Origin: Nonomuraea endophytica
GTDB taxonomy: Bacteria; Actinomycetota; Actinomycetes; Streptosporangiales; Streptosporangiaceae
NCBI RefSeq assembly: GCF_014203235.1
Contig: NZ_JACHIN010000012.1
Coordinates: forward strand, 149,210 to 213,209
Length of the DNA: 64,000 nt
Reading direction: 5' to 3'
In this document: piece after piece, positions 57,915-64,000 of the stretch
Layout of the letters: every line of letters begins with the position of its first letter
Position numbering within the stretch: the stretch's first letter is position 1
Program-made: the position numbers and the translations under genes
Notes under the pieces: generated by a model
Told to the model about the DNA's origin: nothing
The model's database searches: none
What the model saw: only the letters and a program-made list of their open reading frames with translations

Positions 57915-59717
57915 ATGAGAAGGCACATGTTCCCCGGACTTAGGCACAGGGGCGCGCTTGGAGCCGCCATGTTGCTCGTGGCCGCCGTCGCCGTACAACC
58001 GGACGCGGTCGCAGAGCCCGAGCCCAAGCTGCTCGCGCTGAGCAAGCAGCGGGCGGCGCTCGGCGTCTTCATGGGCTCCGACGCCAACGGCACCGCACGC
58101 CTGCCCGACTTCGAGCGCTGGCTGGGCCGCGAGGTGACCGTCGGCAGGACCTACATCCCCGGCGAGACCTGGGCGGCCTTCCTCGGCCCCGACTTCATCC
58201 TCAAGCCCTGGACCGAGTGGCGGGCGGCCCAGCCGGGCAGGATCCTCGCGATCAACGTGCCCATGGTGGCGCCCAACGAGGGCAAGCTGTCCGACGCCGC
58301 GGTCTCCGTGCTGCTGACCGCCGGCGCGAGCGGGGCCTTCGACCTCACCTTCACGAAGCTGGCCGACCGGCTGGTCACCGAGGGGGCCGGGGACTCCATC
58401 ATCGTCCTGGGCTGGGAGATGAACGGCACGACGTACTCCAGCCGGTGCGCGCCCGACCCGGTCGCGTGGAAGGCGTACTGGCGGCGGATCGTGACCAGCA
58501 TGCGGTCCGTGCCCGGGCAGCGCTTCCGCTTCGACTTCACCGCCAACCGCGGGCGCGACGCGATCCCGTGGACCGACTGCTACCCCGGTGACGACGTCGT
58601 CGACATCATCGGCATGGACAACTACGACCAGCCGCCATCCGACGGCTTCCAGTCGTACGTCTCCCAGCCGTACGGCCTGCGCCACCACGCCGAGTTCGCC
58701 GCCGCCCACGGCAAGCCCATGTCGTTCCCCGAGTGGGGCCTGTTCCGCTACGGCGACCGGCCCACCTACGTCCGGCAGATGCTCGACTGGATCGGGCGGC
58801 ACAACGTCGCCTACCACTCGCTGTCGGACTACTGCCCGCACGGGGTGTGGCAGTGCTCGTCCAACCCGCGGTCGGCCGCCGGGTTCCGGACCCTGTTGCA
58901 GCAGATGCTGCCGACGCCGGTCGCGCCCACCCCGACCACACCGCCACTTCCGAGCACGTCGGCGCTGCCGTCAGCACCCGCACTACCCAGCACGTCGGCG
59001 CTGCCGTCAGCGCCCGCGCTGCCCAGCACCTCAGCACTCCCGTCAGCGCCCGCGCTGCCGCCCAAGCCCGCGCTTCCCAGCGCGTCGGGACTGCCGTCGA
59101 AACCCGCGCTCCCGGACACGTCGGCGCTGCCCAGCGCATCGGGGGTGCCGTCACCGCCCGCTCTGCCGAGCACGTCGGCGCTGCCGAGCGCACCTGCGTT
59201 GCCCTCGAAACCCGCGCTCCCCAGCACGTCCGCGCTGCCGAGCGCACCCGCGTTGCCGAGTGCGTCGGCGCTGCCGTCGAAGCCCGCGCTTCCGTCCACG
59301 CCGGCGCTCCCGTCCACACCCGCGCTGCCCAGCACTCCCGCTCTGCCCACCACCTCGGCGCTCCCGTCGGCGCCCGCTCTACCCAGCACGTCAGCGTTGC
59401 CGTCGGCGCCCGCGATCCCGCTCGGCGCCGGTGAGCCCGGCGCGCCAGGTGCGCCGACCGGGGCGGTTCCGCCGCTGGGTGTGACGTCCAACCCGGTGCC
59501 GCCGTCGATCCAGCCCCCGATGCCGCCCACGCTCCCGGCCGTCACCCTGCCCCCGCAGGTCGTCGACGAGCCCATGCTGACCTGGCTGGTCGGCTTGTGG
59601 CGGAGCCTGCTGACGATGGTCGTGGTGCCGCCGCCGGTACAGCTTGAGGTGCCGGTGAACCTGCCCAGCCCGACGGTGATGCCGCCGGCCGTACCAGGGG
59701 ATGAGCTGCCGACCTGA
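57915..59717 (+). CDS. secreted GH26-like enzyme with Pro/Ser/Ala repeat tail
   Basis: 600 residues. Signal peptide (about 1-33), then a TIM-barrel (about 40-335) with the acid/base Glu in VLGWEMNG and the nucleophile Glu in SFPEWGLF, the pattern of GH26 mannanases and related glycan hydrolases. From residue 343 a tail of about 30 LPSxxA pentapeptides runs to about 500, then a Pro-rich C-terminus with one hydrophobic stretch (WLVGLWRSLLTMVVV). The tail may span the cell wall or hold the enzyme at the surface. It is next to the polysaccharide operon and may edit its product. Confidence 0.88.
   Translation: MRRHMFPGLRHRGALGAAMLLVAAVAVQPDAVAEPEPKLLALSKQRAALGVFMGSDANGTARLPDFERWLGREVTVGRTYIPGETWAAFLGPDFILKPWTEWRAAQPGRILAINVPMVAPNEGKLSDAAVSVLLTAGASGAFDLTFTKLADRLVTEGAGDSIIVLGWEMNGTTYSSRCAPDPVAWKAYWRRIVTSMRSVPGQRFRFDFTANRGRDAIPWTDCYPGDDVVDIIGMDNYDQPPSDGFQSYVSQPYGLRHHAEFAAAHGKPMSFPEWGLFRYGDRPTYVRQMLDWIGRHNVAYHSLSDYCPHGVWQCSSNPRSAAGFRTLLQQMLPTPVAPTPTTPPLPSTSALPSAPALPSTSALPSAPALPSTSALPSAPALPPKPALPSASGLPSKPALPDTSALPSASGVPSPPALPSTSALPSAPALPSKPALPSTSALPSAPALPSASALPSKPALPSTPALPSTPALPSTPALPTTSALPSAPALPSTSALPSAPAIPLGAGEPGAPGAPTGAVPPLGVTSNPVPPSIQPPMPPTLPAVTLPPQVVDEPMLTWLVGLWRSLLTMVVVPPPVQLEVPVNLPSPTVMPPAVPGDELPT
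58941..59415. repeat. low-complexity repeats encoding LPSxxA pentapeptides
   Basis: About 30 imperfect 15-bp units encode LPSTSA, LPSAPA, LPSKPA and similar. Two alternating variants (STSA/SAPA) give a 30-bp higher-order period at the start. The DNA is unstable by nature and may vary in copy number between strains. Confidence 0.9.
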
Positions 59718-59736
59718 GCGCGGACGCTCGGGCGGG

Positions 59737-60843
59737 CTAGCCCCGCCCGAGCACCCCGGCGGTCACCCCGGCCAGCACCTCCATGGTCACCCGGGCATCG
59801 AACTCCTTGCTGAGCAGCGCCGCCACCTGTCCCTCGCGCCACGCCGTACCGTCGTGGGAGGACAGGCGGGAGGACAGCGCGTGGGCCAGCCCTCTGAGGT
59901 CGCCGGCCGTCACCAGCGCGCCGGTCTCCTCGCCGATCACCTCGCGCAGACCGGGGATGTCGAAGCCGACGACGGGACGGGCGCTGGCCATCGCCTCCAG
60001 CGCGGTCAGCGGCAGCCCCTCCCAGCGGGAGGGCATCACGACCAGGTCGCTGGCCGCGTACCAGGGCCGCACGTCGGCGCTGGGTCCGGCGAAGCGGACT
60101 CCGGGGAGTGCTTCGGCCTCCAGCTGGGCCTTCAGCTCGCCGTCGCCCACCAGGGCCAGTTGCGCGTCGGGGCAGGAGCGCAGGACACGGGGCCAGGCCC
60201 GCAGCAGCAGGTCCTGGCCCTTCTGCCGGGTCAGCCTGCCTACGCACACGGCCAGCCGGGCGTGCGAGGGGATGCCGAGTTCGGCGCGGGCCTGTAGCTG
60301 ACCTTCGATGCCTGCGGGGGTGAAGTGGTCGAGGTCGACGCCGTTGCGTACGACGACCAGCCGGGCCGCCACGCCCCGCGCCGCGCCGGCCTCCGCCTCG
60401 CCCTCGCCGACGCACACGATCGCGGCGGCCCAGCGCGCGGCGGTGCGCTCCCACGCGATCGCGGTCCTGGCCGTCGCGCCCCGGCAGGCCAGCCAGGACC
60501 AGCCGTGCGGCTGGAAGAGCGTGGGCCGCCGGCCCCGGACGGCCAGCCGTCCCACCAGGCCGGCCTTGGCCGAGTGCAGGTGGATGATGTCGGGTTCGAG
60601 CTCGTCGACGATGCGGCGCAGCGCGACGGTCTCGTCCTTGCACGAGCGCACGGGGGAGCGGGCCGACTCCCAGGCCACGTGCGAGATCTTCTGCTCGGCG
60701 AGCCGGTCGGGGAGCGTGCCGCGGGACGGCGCGGCCACCGTGACCCGCCAGCCGCGCCGGGCCTGGTCGGCCGCGGCGGCGCTGACGTAGGCGGCCACGC
60801 CGGCCTCGACGGGCTGGCTGACGTGCAGGACGGAGATGGTCAT
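59737..60843 (-). CDS. GT4-family glycosyltransferase
   Basis: 368 residues from ATG 60843, overlapping the acyltransferase stop (ATGA). GT-B fold: N-terminal SQPVEAGVAAYVS, mid AVCVGRLTRQKGQDLLLRAW and the donor-site motif MPSRWEGLPLTALEAMASARPVVG. It transfers a sugar from a nucleotide donor to a lipid-linked or nascent glycan. It is the last gene in the coupled surface-polysaccharide operon. Confidence 0.93.
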   Translation of the reverse strand: MTISVLHVSQPVEAGVAAYVSAAAADQARRGWRVTVAAPSRGTLPDRLAEQKISHVAWESARSPVRSCKDETVALRRIVDELEPDIIHLHSAKAGLVGRLAVRGRRPTLFQPHGWSWLACRGATARTAIAWERTAARWAAAIVCVGEGEAEAGAARGVAARLVVVRNGVDLDHFTPAGIEGQLQARAELGIPSHARLAVCVGRLTRQKGQDLLLRAWPRVLRSCPDAQLALVGDGELKAQLEAEALPGVRFAGPSADVRPWYAASDLVVMPSRWEGLPLTALEAMASARPVVGFDIPGLREVIGEETGALVTAGDLRGLAHALSSRLSSHDGTAWREGQVAALLSKEFDARVTMEVLAGVTAGVLGRG

Positions 60844-61952
60844 GAGCCGGCCTTCGCTGAGAGGGGATGCAGGCGTTCCTTGAGCGTGCGGGCCGCGTGG
60901 ATGCGGGCGCGGACGAGCGCCGCGTAGAGGCCGGCCCGGTGGGTCCTGCCGAAGATCATGCGCCGGTTGCCGATGGCCCTGGCGCCCCACTTGGCCTTGT
61001 GCGGCTCGGCGCCGCGCAGCAGGCTCAGCTTCTCCAGCCTGCGCGCGTGCGCCTGGCGCAGTCCATGCTGCAGGACCATGGCGAAGGTGTCGACCTGGGT
61101 ACGCAGCCAGGGGTCGGCCCCGTAGAGGTAGCCACCGGCGAAGTCGGCGCCGATGAGGCAGAAGTCGGCGGCCACGAGGCGCTCGCCGACGCGGAACTCC
61201 GTCAGCGCGGCCCGGCCGGTGGCGATGAGCTCGGTGGCGGACCGGGTGAGGTGGGCCTGGAAGCGGGGGCTCAGGTGTTCCTTGTTGATCGGACGGCCCG
61301 CCCATTGCAGGGCGTGCAGGCGCAGGAGGTCCTCCATGGCGGCGGGCACCTGTTCGGGGGTCACCGCGTGCACCTGGAGGTCCAGCTTGTCGATCTTGTA
61401 GAGGCCGCGGCGGAGTTTGCCGGCCGTCCGCGTGCCGAGCGCGGCCAGCTGGTCCTCCAGCGGAAGGGCCGGCATGTACAGGCAGGAGGAGCCCTCCATG
61501 AGCCAGCGCCGGCCAGGCCAGCACGCGTGCAGCGTCTCCAGGGCGGCGCCCGGCTGGGCCTCGGGGAAGTCCATGACGTCCCAGCCGGGCAGGGCGAGCA
61601 GCGCCTCGCCCGCGGTCCTGGCGAGGCCGTCGCGGTGCGCCTCGTCGAGGAGTACGTCGGTGTAGTCGGACAGGCCGAGGCCCAGCGGGCTCAGCACCCG
61701 GCAGCCCCAGCGCCGCGTGCGCATCAGCGGCAGCCCGGCCACCAGCCGGTCCTGGTCGCGCAGCAGCAGGACGCGCAGGCGGGACCGCCCGCCGTACCAC
61801 TGCCACCAGGAGGTGAGCCAGGCGTGCGACTGGAAGGGGGTGGAGGTGGCGCAGCGCTCGTACAGGTCATCCCATTCCGGCTTCATGGCCGCGAAGGCGC
61901 TCGGGTCGGTGACGACGCTGCTCTGGCCGCCGACCAGGAGGCTGGGCGTCAT
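60840..61952 (-). CDS. BioF2/GNAT-type acyltransferase (CelD/BcsL-like)
   Basis: 370 residues from ATG 61952. It has the double-GNAT fold of the BioF2/FemAB-like group: WDDLYERCATSTPFQSHAWL at the start, GTRTAGKLRRGLYKIDK, LTEFRVGERLVAADFCLIGADFAGG and EKLSLLRGAEPHKAKWG near the end. Members acetylate or acylate polysaccharides or join amino acids. ATGA overlaps both neighbours. Likely modifies the operon's glycan with an acyl or amino-acyl group. Confidence 0.88.
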   Translation of the reverse strand: MTPSLLVGGQSSVVTDPSAFAAMKPEWDDLYERCATSTPFQSHAWLTSWWQWYGGRSRLRVLLLRDQDRLVAGLPLMRTRRWGCRVLSPLGLGLSDYTDVLLDEAHRDGLARTAGEALLALPGWDVMDFPEAQPGAALETLHACWPGRRWLMEGSSCLYMPALPLEDQLAALGTRTAGKLRRGLYKIDKLDLQVHAVTPEQVPAAMEDLLRLHALQWAGRPINKEHLSPRFQAHLTRSATELIATGRAALTEFRVGERLVAADFCLIGADFAGGYLYGADPWLRTQVDTFAMVLQHGLRQAHARRLEKLSLLRGAEPHKAKWGARAIGNRRMIFGRTHRAGLYAALVRARIHAARTLKERLHPLSAKAGS

Positions 61953-62593
61953 GCGCCGACCGGCCGCTTGCGTGAGCGCTCGCGGGCGCGGGCGGCGGGC
62001 TCGTCGCGGGTGGCGCTCTTGTCTCGGCCCGGCCTGGTCGGCGGGGTGACGAGGTAGAACAGGCCGCCGAGCAGGAGTCCGGCGGCGGCGCCCACGGTGA
62101 GGTTGATGAGCGGATCGGGGCCTGACGGCTCCTCGGGCGCCACGGCCTGGGACAGGTTGGCGATGCGCACGCCGGTGTCGGTGGCGCGGGCGCCGGCGTA
62201 GGTGATGAGGGACTGGGCCAGCGCGTTGGCCTGGGTCGCCGCCTGCGCGGCGTCGGGCGCGGAGGCGGCCAGGCTGATCATCGGGGCGTCGGGGGAGCCG
62301 GAGACGCGTACCGTGCGCTGGAGCTCGCCGACCGTGTGGGCGGCGAGGCCGGGACGGAGCGCGGCGGCGACGATGGCGGGCTGCGTGGCGATCTTGGTGA
62401 ACGCCTGGGCGAACTTCGTCGTCTGCTCGATGCTCGACGGGGCGTCGGCCACCACGACGACGTACGCCTGGGCGGTGTACACGCGGTCGGTCAGGGCGGT
62501 GTACAGAAGTCCCGCGCACAGGCCCAGGACGACGGCGCAGCCTTGCGGCCACCACCGCCGGGCAGCGGCGGATACACGGCGGGTCACGCTCAT
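61949..62593 (-). CDS. Wzz/chain-length-like membrane protein
   Basis: 214 residues. N-terminal transmembrane segment (about 18-35), extracytoplasmic region with TKIATQPAIVAAAL and APDAAQAATQANALAQSLI, and a second transmembrane segment (about 165-185), followed by a basic tail. This is the two-helix Wzz/KpsE layout without the cytoplasmic tyrosine kinase domain. It would set polymer chain length. ATGA overlaps both neighbouring genes. Confidence 0.85.
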   Translation of the reverse strand: MSVTRRVSAAARRWWPQGCAVVLGLCAGLLYTALTDRVYTAQAYVVVVADAPSSIEQTTKFAQAFTKIATQPAIVAAALRPGLAAHTVGELQRTVRVSGSPDAPMISLAASAPDAAQAATQANALAQSLITYAGARATDTGVRIANLSQAVAPEEPSGPDPLINLTVGAAAGLLLGGLFYLVTPPTRPGRDKSATRDEPAARARERSRKRPVGA

Positions 62594-63720
62594 GGTTGCT
62601 CTCCCCAGGCTGGCGCGATGGTCTTCGATCGGGATCTTTGCTCGTGCACGCGCAGGTACAGCGCTTCGATGCGGTTGACGTGATGGCCGATGCCGTAGTG
62701 GTCCACGGCCTGCGGCGGAAGCTGCCGTGGCGCGCCGGCCGCGATGAGCTCCTCCACGGCCTGCCGGAACGGCTCCGCCGCCGAGGGCAGCCGCCGCGCG
62801 TTGGGCGAGGCGCTCGCGGGCAGTTCGTCCAGTGCCGGGCAGGCGCTGTAGAGCACGGGCAGCCCGCACGCCAGCGCCTCGACGATGGCCAGGCCGAACG
62901 TCTCCTCCTGCGACGGCGCCGCGAAGACGTCCATGGCCGACAGCAGCGCGGGAACCTGGCTGGACTGCCCGGCCAGCACCATCCGGTTCGCGATCCCCAG
63001 CCGGCGCGCGTGCGCGACCAGGTTCGCCCGCTCGGGCCCGTCCCCCACCAGCAGCAGTACGGTGTCCGGCAACCCGGCCACGGCCTCGATCAGCACGTCG
63101 AACCGCTTGCCCGGCTCCAGCCTGCCCACCCCGCCCACGACCGTGATGTGCGGTGGGATCGTCAGCCGGCTCCGGGTCGTCTCCCGCACGGCCGGGTCGA
63201 AGCGGAACGCCCGCGGGTCGATGCCGTTGGCGATCACCTCGATCCGCTGCTCGGGCACCCCCCACCGGACCAGCCGCTGGGCAGCGGCCGACGACACCGC
63301 GACCGTCACGTGCCCGAGGCGCTCGCCGGCGCGGGCCAGCGCGCGCACCGGCGCGGTGATGGGCCGGCCCTCCAGGTGGCGTTCGCCGATGGAGTGCTCG
63401 CTGGCCACGATCGCGGCCACGCCGGACAGCCGGGCGACCAGGCGGCCGTACAACCCGGCGCGGAACAGGTGCGTGTGCACGACGTCGTAGCCGCCGCGCT
63501 GGACCAGCCGCCACAGCGGGCCCAGGACGCGCAGGTCCCGGTTGCCGGTCATGCCGAGATGGTGGACGGTCACCCCTTCCGCCTGGATGGCCTGGCTGAT
63601 CAGGCCCGGCTTCGTGAGCGCGGCGACCTCGGCGGTGACGTGGTGGTTGGCCACCAGGTCGCGCAGCTGCCGCTCGGCCCCGCCCGCCTCCAGCCCGGTG
63701 ATGACGTGCAGCACCTTCAT
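62590..63720 (-). CDS. GT4-family glycosyltransferase
   Basis: 376 residues from ATG 63720, starting MKVLHVITGLEAGGAERQL, the typical GT4 start. It has VVHTHLFRAGLYGRL, VVGGVGRLEPGKRFDVLIEA and the donor motif PSQEETFGLAIVEALACGLPV. It builds the same glycan as its downstream neighbours. It overlaps the polysaccharide deacetylase stop by 4 bp (ATGA). Confidence 0.93.
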   Translation of the reverse strand: MKVLHVITGLEAGGAERQLRDLVANHHVTAEVAALTKPGLISQAIQAEGVTVHHLGMTGNRDLRVLGPLWRLVQRGGYDVVHTHLFRAGLYGRLVARLSGVAAIVASEHSIGERHLEGRPITAPVRALARAGERLGHVTVAVSSAAAQRLVRWGVPEQRIEVIANGIDPRAFRFDPAVRETTRSRLTIPPHITVVGGVGRLEPGKRFDVLIEAVAGLPDTVLLLVGDGPERANLVAHARRLGIANRMVLAGQSSQVPALLSAMDVFAAPSQEETFGLAIVEALACGLPVLYSACPALDELPASASPNARRLPSAAEPFRQAVEELIAAGAPRQLPPQAVDHYGIGHHVNRIEALYLRVHEQRSRSKTIAPAWGEQP

Positions 63721-64000
63721 CGCCGGCCCCACTTGCAGTAGTGCAGGGCGCGCTTGACGGTCAGCCGGAGCAGCCGGTCGTCGTCGCTCACGTGCGTTCT
63801 GGGCAGGCAGAGCTGGTCCGCTTCGCCGGGTTTGATGCCGCAGGCGTAGGCGTATCCGGCAGCGCGTACCGCCTCGACGGCCTCGCGGTCGGCGTGGCCG
63901 TACGGGTAGGCCAGGCCGATGACCTCGTGGCCGAGTATCGCCTCCAGGTCCGTGCGGCTGGTCTTGACCTCGTGGTAGAGGTCCCCGGTCGGGGCGCCGG
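63717..64000 (-). CDS. polysaccharide deacetylase (NodB-like), partial, runs off the window
   Basis: The C-terminal 93 codons are visible. Translating the minus strand gives VIGLAYPYGHADREAVEA, AAGYAYACGIKPGEADQL and an end ...LHYCKWGRR. The LAYPYGHAD motif and AAGYAYACGI strand are the C-terminal part of the NodB/CE4 deacetylase fold. The N-terminal metal-binding motif lies outside the window. It would de-N-acetylate sugars of the operon's polysaccharide. Confidence 0.85.
   Translation of the reverse strand, partial: GAPTGDLYHEVKTSRTDLEAILGHEVIGLAYPYGHADREAVEAVRAAGYAYACGIKPGEADQLCLPRTHVSDDDRLLRLTVKRALHYCKWGRR

Noticed and set aside
58941-59415. CRISPR-like repeat array
   Set aside because: The 15-bp repeats are contiguous, lack spacers and encode LPSxxA pentapeptides in frame.

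Overview
The window is very GC-rich DNA with frequent GTG starts and 4-bp ATGA/GTGA gene overlaps. It has many TetR regulators, an ECF sigma factor with a CU044_5270-type partner, a SARP regulator, an ANTAR protein, and an anti-sigma kinase and STAS pair. This points to a filamentous actinomycete, plausibly Streptosporangiaceae (Nonomuraea-like). That placement is inferred from gene content and style; no search was run. No rRNA, tRNA, CRISPR array, insertion sequence or phage module was seen.

Regions. (1) 1-10.1 kb: a 75-bp tandem repeat carrying FNR-like boxes, an ECF sigma factor with its membrane partner, an NmrA-like reductase/TetR pair, a YdeP-type molybdopterin oxidoreductase, and a coupled penicillin-acylase-like/MFS/hydrolase operon facing a TetR. 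(2) 10.1-13.8 kb: two small secreted proteins and a secreted M4 metalloprotease. (3) 13.8-16.4 kb: a VOC protein plus ANTAR, HATPase, STAS and DUF5994 genes, which look like stress or partner-switch regulation. (4) 16.5-23.3 kb: regulator/enzyme pairs (TetR-SDR, TetR-FAD monooxygenase), a SUFU-like protein, a secreted serine hydrolase, and a small F420-reductase-like/AhpD-like operon. (5) 23.4-32.4 kb: a SARP regulator, a serine hydrolase-CocE esterase operon behind a double palindromic operator, and a thiolase-FadB beta-oxidation pair.

(6) 32.5-46.7 kb is the most interesting part. It is a CoA-dependent catabolic (or biosynthetic) island: two amidohydrolase-fold proteins lacking canonical metal ligands, an HMG-CoA-synthase-like protein fused to a DUF35 zinc-ribbon/OB domain, an SCP-x-type thiolase, two CaiC-like acyl-CoA ligases, a flavin amine oxidase with a cupin, two SDRs, a TetR and an MFS transporter. 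Reading the promoters by eye, I find one copy of an 18-bp palindrome (ideal form TATGAACGATCGTTCATA) in front of every transcription unit of this island, including the divergent TetR/MFS promoter. This defines a likely local regulon for an unknown substrate, perhaps an amine-bearing one that is deaminated, activated to a CoA thioester and cleaved.

(7) 46.7-54.8 kb: a secreted serine hydrolase, a membrane protein divergent from an HTH_38-MarR fusion regulator, a GEVED-domain secreted protein with an S8 protease, a small secreted protein flanked by hairpins, and an NlpC/P60 enzyme. (8) 54.9-64 kb: an ATP-grasp/flavoprotein/small secreted protein operon, a GH26-like secreted enzyme with a long Pro/Ser/Ala repeat tail, and a tightly coupled surface-polysaccharide operon (deacetylase, two GT4 glycosyltransferases, Wzz-like protein, BioF2/GNAT acyltransferase) running off the right edge.
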